Positions 1 to 7,624 of a stretch of DNA of 64,000 bases are shown here, piece after piece. The stretch lies in contig CANGYJ010000010.1 in the NCBI GenBank assembly GCA_947458455.1, positions 117,832 to 181,831 of the forward strand, written 5' to 3'. Numbering within the stretch: position 1 is the first letter of the stretch; every line of letters starts with the position of its first letter. The notes under the pieces are model-generated. The model searched no databases and had not been told where the DNA came from. It worked only from the letters and a program-made list of their open reading frames with translations. This DNA comes from Verrucomicrobiaceae bacterium. GTDB lineage: Bacteria > Verrucomicrobiota > Verrucomicrobiia > Verrucomicrobiales > Verrucomicrobiaceae. The translations under genes and the position numbers were made by a program.

Positions 1-1049
1 AGCATGATGTGCTCGGCACGTTCTTTGGGGTCGTGGAGCAGCTCATCGGCCAGCGCATCGTCCTCGGCATTCGTTTTGCCTCTCCAACGGGTGCCGGCGA
101 TGGGACGGATGTCGATGCGGCCGTTCATGCACTTCACATGCACCTCCGGCGAGCTGCCGACGAGGGCGAAGCCCTGCGGGAAATCCATGCAAAACATGTA
201 AGGACTGGGATTCACATGCCGGAGGGCGCGGAAGAGATCGATCGTGCTGCCGCTGTAGGCCGTCTCGAAGCGCTGGGAGGGCACGCCTTGGAAAATATCC
301 CCGGCGGCGATGTATTCCTTCATCTTGAGCACCATGCCCTCGTATTCCTCGCGGGTCGTGTTGCCGCTCGGTGTCGGGAGCTGCTCGTTGGTGATGGGGG
401 CGAAGGCCTGGAGCGGCTTCGCGGCGAGCGGTCGCTCGAGCTTGCTCATCACATCCAAAATCTGCTTCTGCGCCCAATCGTAGGCGTTTTCGAGGTTCGC
501 ATGCTCGTCTGTGTGAACGTTCGCGATGATCGAGAGGCGGCGCGTGCGATGGTCGAAGACCAAAACGGTGTCCGTGACCATGAAAACCATGTCCGGCAGG
601 CCAAGCTCATCCTTCGGCGGTGCTGGCAGGGTCGGCTCAAAGAAGCGCACCATGTCGTAGGCCAGGTAACCGACCGCGCCGCCATGGAAAACCGGCAGCG
701 CAGGCGAATCGTGCGGGCGGAAGGGCTTCATCAGCGCCTCGAGTTCGGTCAGCGGATCGGATTGGGTGGTGTAGCTGCGCTTCTGACCACGTTCCTCGAT
801 TTCGATCTTCTTGCCGCGAGCGGTAAAGATGATGCGCGGCGAGCTGCCGAGCAGCGAGTAGCGTCCCGAGTGCTGCGTGAGCTCGGCCGATTCCAAAAGG
901 AAGGCGCAGCGGCCGTCGTGGATCTTTTGGAAGGCCGAGAGCGGCGTCTCATAGTCCGCGGTCAATTCGGCGACGACAGGGACGAGGCTACCCTTTTCCG
1001 CGAGTGATTGGAAGGCTGGAAAATCGGGCTGAAGATGGAGCTTGGGCAT
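1..1049 (-). CDS. trpE: Anthranilate synthase component I, 5' part (TrpE)
   Basis: Chorismate-utilising subunit that makes anthranilate, the first step of tryptophan synthesis, normally with the TrpG glutaminase. The gene runs off the left edge, so only the first 349 codons are visible and the C-terminal catalytic end is missing. Family marks seen: the N-terminal LLES element of the tryptophan feedback site (near residue 53), GGAVGYLAYD, IFQGVPSQRFE, NPSPYMF, GSSPEVHVKC and RPIAGTRWRG. The start is the ATG whose complement lies at 1047-1049, giving MPKLHLQPDF. It lies 44 bp downstream of the kinase-like unknown gene on the same strand. No leader peptide or attenuator was recognised in that gap. 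Confidence 0.93.
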   Translation of the reverse strand, partial: MPKLHLQPDFPAFQSLAEKGSLVPVVAELTADYETPLSAFQKIHDGRCAFLLESAELTQHSGRYSLLGSSPRIIFTARGKKIEIEERGQKRSYTTQSDPLTELEALMKPFRPHDSPALPVFHGGAVGYLAYDMVRFFEPTLPAPPKDELGLPDMVFMVTDTVLVFDHRTRRLSIIANVHTDEHANLENAYDWAQKQILDVMSKLERPLAAKPLQAFAPITNEQLPTPSGNTTREEYEGMVLKMKEYIAAGDIFQGVPSQRFETAYSGSTIDLFRALRHVNPSPYMFCMDFPQGFALVGSSPEVHVKCMNGRIDIRPIAGTRWRGKTNAEDDALADELLHDPKERAEHIM

Positions 1050-1093
1050 GAGCGAGCCGGATTCTGCATGCAAAAAGCGAAACTGGCAACGGC

Positions 1094-2125
1094 TCAGGCG
1101 AGGTGCTTGCCGAGTGTGAGTTCTAGGTTCCGCTCGACGATGTCACCCATGCTCTGGCAGGAGTCAAAGCGGTGCGTCTGGTGATACTCGCCGAGTTCGG
1201 CGCGGAGCTGCACGACCTTCTCAAACGGCTCCACCGCGTTCTTTTTCATGCAGGCGAGCAGCGTGGCGATGCGCTGGTGCTCCGAAATGTAGCGGCGGGA
1301 GATCAGGCTGCGCTCTTCCTCCTGATACTGCTTCATGGTGGGGAAGTTAAGGCAGGTGGAGCAGAGCTGGACGATGGGATTGTTCTCTTTGAAGAACTGC
1401 GGCAGGTAGAGACTCTTCCGCCCCTCGTAGCTCTGCTGGTCAAAGTCGATGGCACGGACGCGATACTGCACCTCTTCGAAGTCCGGCGTCATATCGATGA
1501 CATAGTTGTAGCTGCGCATGTCCCCCAGCAGGCGGATGAAACAGCGCTCGCTGAACTTCACGAACTCCTTCGCAATGCGCACGCGGTTCAAATCCGGGCG
1601 ATGGAGGTAATCGCGCATGAAGACATCCCCCGGAATGCCGGCGATGTGCTCCTCCACCAGCGTGCCGCCGCGATGGACGAGGTAATTGATGCGGTTCGGC
1701 GAGAGCAGATGCTCCAGTTCCAGACCATACACGCGGGAGGCATCGGCTGTCTTGACGTAAAAGTGGTCGTAGTTGTCGTTGTATTGGTTCACCACCCGCA
1801 CGCGAAAGGGGCGTGAGTTGCCAAACTCGCAGTAGTCCACCCGCTCCACATACAGATGCGGCACCGCGTGGTAATCCCCCGTGCGCAGGAGCGAGTAGAT
1901 GCTCGTGAGCTTCGGATAAATCTCCTGCTGTACCTCGCGGGGGTAGAGCACACTGCTCCAGTAGGTCGCGTTGCCGTCTTTGTCGAAAAGCGGGTAGCTC
2001 TCGGAGAAATTGCGCAGGTCGTTGTAGGTCGTCGGCAACGCGTCGCAGCGGCCAAACTGGTCGAGATACTCGATCAACCCTTCGGTGACAGGGATGAAAT
2101 TCTTCCGGCGGGTGATTTCGATCAT
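1094..2125 (-). CDS. Uncharacterised protein with kinase-like motifs
   Basis: 343 aa, soluble, no signal peptide; I do not recognise the family with certainty. The residue layout resembles an aminoglycoside-phosphotransferase/HipA-like kinase: a possible ATP-binding lysine in HFYVKTAD (residue 125), a glutamate 12 residues later (LELEHLL), a hinge-like EEHIAGIPGD near 158-167, a catalytic-loop-like GDMRSYNYVI (201-210) and a DFG-like RAIDFDQQ (224-231). The C-terminal third is helical and charged, with one CSTC motif. It is immediately upstream of trpE and downstream of the zinc-ribbon gene, in the same direction. A kinase role is my inference from spacing of motifs; the protein and any substrate are unknown. 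Confidence 0.8.
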   Translation of the reverse strand: MIEITRRKNFIPVTEGLIEYLDQFGRCDALPTTYNDLRNFSESYPLFDKDGNATYWSSVLYPREVQQEIYPKLTSIYSLLRTGDYHAVPHLYVERVDYCEFGNSRPFRVRVVNQYNDNYDHFYVKTADASRVYGLELEHLLSPNRINYLVHRGGTLVEEHIAGIPGDVFMRDYLHRPDLNRVRIAKEFVKFSERCFIRLLGDMRSYNYVIDMTPDFEEVQYRVRAIDFDQQSYEGRKSLYLPQFFKENNPIVQLCSTCLNFPTMKQYQEEERSLISRRYISEHQRIATLLACMKKNAVEPFEKVVQLRAELGEYHQTHRFDSCQSMGDIVERNLELTLGKHLA

Positions 2126-2172
2126 GAGCTTCGGCGGAACAGCAGGCTTGATGCCCTTAGGCGATCTATTTC

Positions 2173-2874
2173 CTACTCGATGAGGTAAAGGATGCGCCCG
2201 CAGGAGTCGCAGTGTGTGAGCCCAGCGGCCTGCTTGAGGGATTGGATCGTGCTGCTCACCACTTTGACGTGGCAGCCCTTGCAGATGCCCAGTTCCACCG
2301 CCGCCACGGCATCTGACTTCTTGTTAAAGATGCGGGTGTAAAGCTCCAGCGCATCGGGATCGACCGGCTCGGCGAGCTTTTTCCGCTCCGCCTGAAGATC
2401 CGCCAAGCGGGCCTGAACGCCCCCCGCACGCTCATCGAGCGCCTTCAGCTCCACATCCACACGAGCCTGCGTTTCGGCCAGCTTGCCCTGCGCCACTTTG
2501 AGAGCCGCTTTGGCCGCTTCGAGAGCCTCCATCTGATCCAGCTCGCTGTCTTCGAGAGCGGAGACATCCGCTTGGTAGCGTTTGATCTCCGTCCCGAGGG
2601 CGGTGAACTCATCGTTCTTCCGCGTCTCGAACTGCTGATCCTGCAATCGCTTGATGCTGATCTGGCGGGTCTGAATATCGAGCTCGATGCTTTTGATCTT
2701 CACCTCGATCTCCTTCATCGCCTGCGTGGCCTTTTCGACGCCAGCGGTATCGCCAGCGAGCTGGGTTTTGGCCCGGCCCTGCTGCAACGGGATGTCTTTG
2801 AGTTCTTTTTGGAACTTCAGGATGCGCTGGTCGCGTTCCTGGACTTGGAGGAGTTGGGTAAGCACTTCGAGCAT
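2173..2874 (-). CDS. Coiled-coil protein with C4 zinc ribbon (CT398-like)
   Basis: 233 aa from the chosen ATG (MLEVLTQLLQ). The open frame extends 29 codons further upstream, but that part is read from an intergenic inverted repeat and is unlikely to be coding. Residues 10-180 are heptad-rich helices expected to form a long antiparallel coiled-coil hairpin. The C-terminus holds a zinc ribbon with two CxxC pairs, CKGC and CDSC, separated by about 20 residues. This architecture matches the widespread C4-type zinc ribbon family exemplified by Chlamydia CT398, whose function is not settled; some members are linked to sigma-54 or secretion partners. Forty-seven bp separate it from the next gene downstream. 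Confidence 0.85.
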   Translation of the reverse strand: MLEVLTQLLQVQERDQRILKFQKELKDIPLQQGRAKTQLAGDTAGVEKATQAMKEIEVKIKSIELDIQTRQISIKRLQDQQFETRKNDEFTALGTEIKRYQADVSALEDSELDQMEALEAAKAALKVAQGKLAETQARVDVELKALDERAGGVQARLADLQAERKKLAEPVDPDALELYTRIFNKKSDAVAAVELGICKGCHVKVVSSTIQSLKQAAGLTHCDSCGRILYLIE

Positions 2875-2910
2875 GTGGCCTCCATCTTGGCGGGAGCGGG
2901 GGGAAGAATC

Positions 2911-2993
2911 AACATTCAACATCGAACGTCCAACATTCAACGCCCAAGGCTCACCGTTCAACGTTCAACGTTGAAAGTTCGATGTTGAACGTT
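2911..2993. repeat. Intergenic inverted repeat, CAACATTCAAC type
   Basis: Two imperfect 32-nt arms (2911-2942 and about 2962-2993) are reverse complements with a handful of mismatches, built from repeated units such as AACATTCAAC and CATCGAACG. The element fills most of the gap between the zinc-ribbon gene and the 138-aa gene. It could form a long hairpin in RNA or a cruciform in DNA. It resembles the dispersed palindromic repeats of planctomycete and verrucomicrobial genomes; the mechanism of spread is unknown. Confidence 0.75.
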
Positions 2994-3000
2994 CCCCACT

Positions 3001-3417
3001 TTAATTCTTCGACGTGTCCACCGGCAGCGTCGAGGGCAGCGAGAATCTCGCCACATCCACCGGGCCGTTGTAGCCGGGAATGATGGCGGCGAGGCCCTTG
3101 TTCACGCTTTCAAAGTGGAAAAAGATCACCGCCCGGCCCTCCACCGAGCCGCTGCCATGATGGAAGCCATGCCCGCTCACGCGGAAGGTCTTGGCGGGCA
3201 AAAACGTCCGCATCTGGCCGGAGGCCCCTTTGATGACATGCCGGATCACGGCATAAAGCATCGGCGTCTGCACCATTTCGCCACTGGTGATGAAGGGCAT
3301 GTCTCCGGCGAACTCCTCCAAAAAGTAGTGCAGCGCCTTTTCATAGTCCGTGGGATGCTGAAGACGCTCCAAAAGCGTGGCGAGATGATGCGCGGGATCT
3401 TTGGAGGCGTTGTTCAT
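3001..3417 (-). CDS. Conserved hypothetical protein, 138 aa
   Basis: Small soluble protein that I do not recognise. It has a helical N-terminal half (HHLATLLERLQHPTDYEKAL) and a second half rich in beta-type residues and histidines (GHGFHHGSGSVEG). No signal peptide, membrane helix or metal motif is evident. Its ATG overlaps the xseA stop codon by four bases, so the two are probably translationally coupled and co-transcribed. That coupling is the only functional hint: it might act with exonuclease VII or simply share its promoter. It is not XseB, which is shorter and almost entirely coiled coil. Confidence 0.75.
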   Translation of the reverse strand: MNNASKDPAHHLATLLERLQHPTDYEKALHYFLEEFAGDMPFITSGEMVQTPMLYAVIRHVIKGASGQMRTFLPAKTFRVSGHGFHHGSGSVEGRAVIFFHFESVNKGLAAIIPGYNGPVDVARFSLPSTLPVDTSKN

Positions 3418-4766
3418 GGCTTGGTGACGGTGCTGTGGAGCGTGCCTTTGGCGAGTCGGGTGATGATCGGGCTACCAGCGTCGGCCTCATCGGGATCGGT
3501 GAGCACACGGCCATCGGCGGTGGTGGTATAGGAAAAGCCACGCGAGAGCACGGAGTCCGGCCCGAGATGACGCATCACCTCGTGACGCGAGGCTAGGCGG
3601 TCGGCGAGACGGTCGAGGCGGTGTTTGGCGGCTTGTTGCAAAGCGAGAGCGGCGGCCTGCACGCGATGCGCCACTTCCACGATCTGCACACGCGGATGAC
3701 GCTCGGCCAGCACCTGCTGCTTCGCGGAGAGGTCATCTTGAAGACTGCGGAGATGCTCGCGCATGGCATCGCGCAGATGGGATTCGGCGTCGTCGATGCT
3801 TTGCTCGGCTTCGAGGAGCAAACGCTGCGGCTCGCGATGCAGCGGCCCCTTCTCGGTGAGATCGAGCACGCGCTGGTGATGCTCGATGATGGTCAGCGTG
3901 CGGTTTTGCAGCGTGCGGCTGGCGTTTTCGAGGGTGCGACGAAGCTCTGCCGCATCCGGCGTTAGCAATTCCGCCGCCGCGCTGGGCGTGGGTGCCCGCA
4001 AATCCGCGACGAAGTCTGAAATGGTGAAGTCAATCTCATGACCCACCGCCGAGATGACCGGGATGCGCATCACCGCGAGCTGCCGGGCGAGCACTTCCTC
4101 ATTGAAGCACCACAAATCCTCCAAACTGCCGCCACCACGCCCGACGACGATGGTATCCGGCACCGGCAGCCCAAACTCCTCCGCTCGATTCAGCACCTGA
4201 AGGGCACGCACGATCTCATGCTCGGCTCCATTGCCTTGCACCCGCACGGGATACACGAGCACCCGCAGCCAGGGCGCACGACGGGTGAGAATGTTCAGCA
4301 TGTCCTGGATGGCCGCGCCGGTGGGCGAGGTGACGACGGCCACGACTTCCGGGAAGCGTGGCACGGGCTTTTTGCGTTCCTGATCGAAAAGGCCTTCGGC
4401 ATGCAGCTTGCGCTTCAGCGCCTCAAAACGGGCCTGGAGACCTCCCTGCCCTTTCATCTGCACCTGCCGCACGATCATTTGATACTGACCACGAGGCTCA
4501 TAGACAGAGATTTCACCCAGCACCTGCACCTGCGACCCATCCACCAGCCTCGCTCCGGCCCGCGAGGCCGCGCCGCGAAACATCACGCAGGAGAGCTGCG
4601 AGCCCGCATCCTTCAGCGTGAAGTATTGATGACCGGAGCTTTGCAGGCGGTGATTGCTGATCTCTCCCTCCACCCACACCGTGCCGATGCGCCCCTCCAG
4701 CACCTCGCGGATCTCGCGGGTGAGCTGGGACACGGAAAGCACCTGCGTCTCATCGGTTTCGGGCAT
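3414..4766 (-). CDS. xseA: Exodeoxyribonuclease VII large subunit (XseA)
   Basis: Catalytic subunit of exonuclease VII, which degrades single-stranded DNA from both ends. 450 aa from ATG (MPETDETQVL), the normal family length. The frame stays open far upstream, but that part is antisense to dhaK. An N-terminal OB fold (about 15-110; VWVEGEISNHRLQSSGHQY) precedes the catalytic domain with VAVVTSPTGAAIQDML, VGRGGGSLEDLW and GHEIDFTISDFVADLRAPTPSAA, followed by a long coiled-coil region and a C-terminal beta segment. The small subunit gene xseB is not next to it. The stop codon overlaps the start of the following 138-aa gene. It diverges from dhaK across about 120 bp. Confidence 0.96.
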   Translation of the reverse strand: MPETDETQVLSVSQLTREIREVLEGRIGTVWVEGEISNHRLQSSGHQYFTLKDAGSQLSCVMFRGAASRAGARLVDGSQVQVLGEISVYEPRGQYQMIVRQVQMKGQGGLQARFEALKRKLHAEGLFDQERKKPVPRFPEVVAVVTSPTGAAIQDMLNILTRRAPWLRVLVYPVRVQGNGAEHEIVRALQVLNRAEEFGLPVPDTIVVGRGGGSLEDLWCFNEEVLARQLAVMRIPVISAVGHEIDFTISDFVADLRAPTPSAAAELLTPDAAELRRTLENASRTLQNRTLTIIEHHQRVLDLTEKGPLHREPQRLLLEAEQSIDDAESHLRDAMREHLRSLQDDLSAKQQVLAERHPRVQIVEVAHRVQAAALALQQAAKHRLDRLADRLASRHEVMRHLGPDSVLSRGFSYTTTADGRVLTDPDEADAGSPIITRLAKGTLHSTVTKP

Positions 4767-4889
4767 GCGCCGATGTGGCGTGGAATGCGCCGATGTCCAG
4801 TGCGGCGCACGCCCACCGGGGATTGCACTTTGACACTCGGAGGCCGCACCGCTAAAACTGGCGCTCCTTTTCCCCAACCCACGCATCCC

Positions 4890-5903
4890 ATGAGCCACGC
4901 CAATCCTGCCAAAAAGATCATCAACGACCCTCTCAAGTGCGCCGACGAACTCTTCGACGGCCTCGTGCTCGCCTATGATGGCAAGGCACGCCGCGTGGGC
5001 ACCCGCTCCATCGTGATGAATGACCTCCGCCCGGATGCCCCAGCCCTCCTCGTGGGTGGTGGTGCCGGTCACGAGCCGATCTACCATGGCCTCATCGGCA
5101 AAGGCATGGCCGATGGTGCTGCCGTGGGCGAAATCTTCGCCGCGCCTCCTCCTGACATCGTTCTCGAAGCCACGCAGGCCGTGAATCGCGGCAAAGGCGT
5201 CCTCTTCCTCTATGGCAACTACGCCGGTGACGTGATGAACTTCGACATCGGTGCCGAACTCGCCGCCGACGAAGGCATCACGGTCAAGACCGTCATCATC
5301 GCCGATGACGTCTGCTCCGCCCCTTCTTCGGAAAAGCACAAGCGTCGCGGTGTGGCCGGTCTCGTGCCGATCACGAAGCTCGCCGGTGCGGCCGCCGCCA
5401 CCGTTGATTCCCTTGATGAACTGGCCCGCATCGCCCAGAAGGCCTGCGACAACACCCGCACCGTCGGCGTTTCCACGAAGCCCGGCAGCATTCCCGCCAC
5501 TGGCAAACCCACCTTTGAACTCGCCGACGACGTCATCGGCCTCGGCATGGGCATTCACGGCGAAAAAGGCGTGGGCCTCATCCCGATGTGCAGCGCCGAT
5601 GAACTCGCCGCGAAGATCCTCGACCTTCTTTTCGCCGATGACCTCGCTTTGAATGCGGGCGACGAGATCGTGTTCTTCGTGAACAGCCTCGGCAGCACGC
5701 ACATGATGGAGCTGCTCATCCTCCTCCGCGGAGCCAAGCCCATCCTCGAAAAGCGTGGCATCAAGATTCACCAGACGATCGTGGACAACATCGTCACCTG
5801 CCAGGAAATGGCCGGCGTGAGCTTCAGCATCACGAAACTCGACGCCGAGCTGAAAAAGCTCTGGGACATGCCTTGCGAGAGCGTCGGCTACACCAAGCTG
5901 TAA
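4890..5903 (+). CDS. dhaK: Dihydroxyacetone kinase, DhaK subunit
   Basis: Dihydroxyacetone-binding subunit of dihydroxyacetone kinase, 337 aa. Start at the ATG giving MSHANPAKKI, close to the family N-terminus; an open frame of 284 codons upstream is antisense to xseA. Seen: LLVGGGAGHEPIYHG, PDIVLEATQAV, NYAGDVMNFD, RRGVAGLVPI and GMGIHGEKGVG, which carries the histidine that binds the substrate in characterised enzymes. The nucleotide-binding DhaL and phosphotransfer DhaM subunits are absent from the neighbourhood, so either they lie elsewhere or this copy has another role. It is the only plus-strand gene in the first 18 kb. Confidence 0.94.
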   Translation: MSHANPAKKIINDPLKCADELFDGLVLAYDGKARRVGTRSIVMNDLRPDAPALLVGGGAGHEPIYHGLIGKGMADGAAVGEIFAAPPPDIVLEATQAVNRGKGVLFLYGNYAGDVMNFDIGAELAADEGITVKTVIIADDVCSAPSSEKHKRRGVAGLVPITKLAGAAAATVDSLDELARIAQKACDNTRTVGVSTKPGSIPATGKPTFELADDVIGLGMGIHGEKGVGLIPMCSADELAAKILDLLFADDLALNAGDEIVFFVNSLGSTHMMELLILLRGAKPILEKRGIKIHQTIVDNIVTCQEMAGVSFSITKLDAELKKLWDMPCESVGYTKL

Positions 5904-5926
5904 GCCACAAAGCTCTCGATTGATCC

Positions 5927-6904
5927 TCAGCGGATGCCATGTGTCTTCGTCGCCACACGAACGAGGAACATGTCGGCCGTGATGTAGAGCGTGGAAAAGT
6001 CTTCACCGCCCCAGGCGCAGTTCGCTGTCGCCTGGCCGGTGAGGATGGAGCCGAGGTGCTTGCCGTTTTTGTCGAGGATCAGCACGCCGCCGGGACCGGT
6101 GGTCCAGAGATTGCCCAGGGCATCGACCTTCATGCCATCACAGCCGCCTTTGCGCTGCGGTGATTTGAGGCTCTGCGCATTGAAGACGACCTTCGCGGAT
6201 GGATTGACAGAAGCCAGATCATACGAGATCACCCGCGTGTCCTGCGGATCAGAGACGGCCACATAGAGCGTCTTTTCGTCCGGGCTGAGGGCGATGCCAT
6301 TCGGGAAGCGGATGGACTTGTCGATCAGCGTCACCTTGCCCGCCGCATCGACCGAGTAGATGCCGTGGAAGTCGAGTTCCGGTTGGTCGCTGCCCTTTTT
6401 GAGGCCGTAAGGCGGATCGGTGAAGTAAACGAGACCGCTTTTCGCGATGACGAGGTCGTTCGGGCTGTTGAAGCGTTTACCTTCAAAGCGATCCGCCAGC
6501 GAGGTGAAGCTCCCATCCTTCTCCAGGCGAGCCACACGACGCTCGCCATGCTGGCAGAGCACGAGCTGACCTTTGGCATCCACCGCGAGACCATTGCTCC
6601 CCTGCCCTCCCGCCCCGTTCAAACTGCCGCTGGGCTTCAAAACGACCTTCGCCTCCTTGTCACCTTCCTTCCAGCCGAACACCGTGTTTTCCGGCACATC
6701 GGAGAAAACAATTCCGCCATCCTTCCAGACGGGTCCTTCGCTCCAGTTGAAGCCGGAAGCCAGCACCTCGATTTTGGCGTCCTGCGCCAACAAGGCATCC
6801 AAAGCGGGATCGAGTCGCTCAATCGAACCCTGAAACGCGGGAACGGGTTCGGCGGCATAAGCAGCGAGGGCGAGGAAGGAGGCGGCGAAGGTCGGGAATT
6901 TCAT
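5927..6904 (-). CDS. Exported SMP-30/gluconolactonase-family protein
   Basis: 325 aa with a cleavable signal peptide (MKFPTFAASFLALAAYAAEP), then a six-bladed beta-propeller of the SMP-30/gluconolaconase/LRE type. Typical pieces: WSEGPVWKDGG with a metal-binding glutamate, FNSPNDLVIAKSGLVYFTDPPYG, FPNGIALSPDEKTLYV and GCDGMKVDALGNLW, which together supply the Glu, Asn, Asn and Asp ligands of this fold. Probable periplasmic lactone or ester hydrolase acting on sugar acids; the substrate cannot be told. It converges on dhaK (23 bp between stops) and has no obvious operon partner. Confidence 0.9.
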   Translation of the reverse strand: MKFPTFAASFLALAAYAAEPVPAFQGSIERLDPALDALLAQDAKIEVLASGFNWSEGPVWKDGGIVFSDVPENTVFGWKEGDKEAKVVLKPSGSLNGAGGQGSNGLAVDAKGQLVLCQHGERRVARLEKDGSFTSLADRFEGKRFNSPNDLVIAKSGLVYFTDPPYGLKKGSDQPELDFHGIYSVDAAGKVTLIDKSIRFPNGIALSPDEKTLYVAVSDPQDTRVISYDLASVNPSAKVVFNAQSLKSPQRKGGCDGMKVDALGNLWTTGPGGVLILDKNGKHLGSILTGQATANCAWGGEDFSTLYITADMFLVRVATKTHGIR

Positions 6905-6937
6905 GGCCCGCGTTTTTCTCCGAAGCCTGCCTCCGCG

Positions 6938-7555
6938 TCAAGCCTCACGACGTCCTTCACGACGAAGCTCGGTGATCCAGGCTGGTGCAGTCCCCTGCCC
7001 TGGCACGGAGCTATCCGGCTGGCGGCGGAGGCCAAACGCATGCTCCAGCACCCATTCGAGACCTTCCCAGAACCTCACGCCATCGAGCAGCGGGTTCAGC
7101 ACATTGGTGATCGGGCAGTAATGCACTTCCTTGGGATTGGTATGATGCACCGCGTGATGTTGCGGCGTCTGCAAAATCCGACGATCTTGCAGCCACGAGA
7201 TGAACAGCCCATTCTCACGCCGCGTGCGATGCGACCACTTATGAACCTCGTTCGCATTGCCAGCCACCATGGCAAAGAGCCACACATGCCACGTCAGCCT
7301 CCCGAGCATCGCCGCTGCACCGATGAGCAGTCCCATGACCAGCAGCAGATCCCAGTTGCTCTGCCACCACGAGTTCCGCGCCATGCGACGCGGCAGATGA
7401 TGATGCAGCGTGTTTGGTTTGCCGATCAGGCGGCCCACCAGCGGTGTGTCCTCGCGGATGTAGGCATCCTCGGCCCAGTGAATGATTCCGGCGGCAAAAT
7501 CGGCGGCAAGGATGATGCCTGCGGCTTGAAGGGAGATGGCGATGAGGTCGTTCAT
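6938..7555 (-). CDS. CarF/PEDS1 (Kua)-family membrane lipid desaturase
   Basis: 205 aa, integral membrane, with the histidine pattern of the Kua/TMEM189 family: DFAAGIIHWAED (His26), NTLHHHLPRRM (51-53), GNANEVHKWSH (105, 109) and QTPQHHAVHH (133-138). Family members CarF of Myxococcus and human PEDS1 desaturate alkyl ether lipids to vinyl-ether plasmalogens with a di-iron centre. The role here is therefore plausibly oxygen-dependent plasmalogen synthesis. Start chosen at ATG 7555, with a GGGG run just upstream; an in-frame GTG four codons earlier is the alternative. It sits 33 bp downstream of the lactonase start region and 69 bp from the rsmA fusion; no other ether-lipid gene is seen. Confidence 0.88.
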   Translation of the reverse strand: MNDLIAISLQAAGIILAADFAAGIIHWAEDAYIREDTPLVGRLIGKPNTLHHHLPRRMARNSWWQSNWDLLLVMGLLIGAAAMLGRLTWHVWLFAMVAGNANEVHKWSHRTRRENGLFISWLQDRRILQTPQHHAVHHTNPKEVHYCPITNVLNPLLDGVRFWEGLEWVLEHAFGLRRQPDSSVPGQGTAPAWITELRREGRREA

Positions 7556-7624
7556 GACGCCCCACACCTATCCCGCGATCTCACCGGCAGAACATTGATC
7601 CTCCCGAAGCTGCCATCGACGATC

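Noticed and set aside
9-1007. 332-aa plus-strand frame opposite trpE
   Set aside because: Shadow of trpE; trpE shows clear conserved motifs on the minus strand.
4767-5771. N-terminal 335 codons of the long minus-strand frame containing xseA
   Set aside because: Antisense to dhaK; the XseA family starts at the ATG at 4766.
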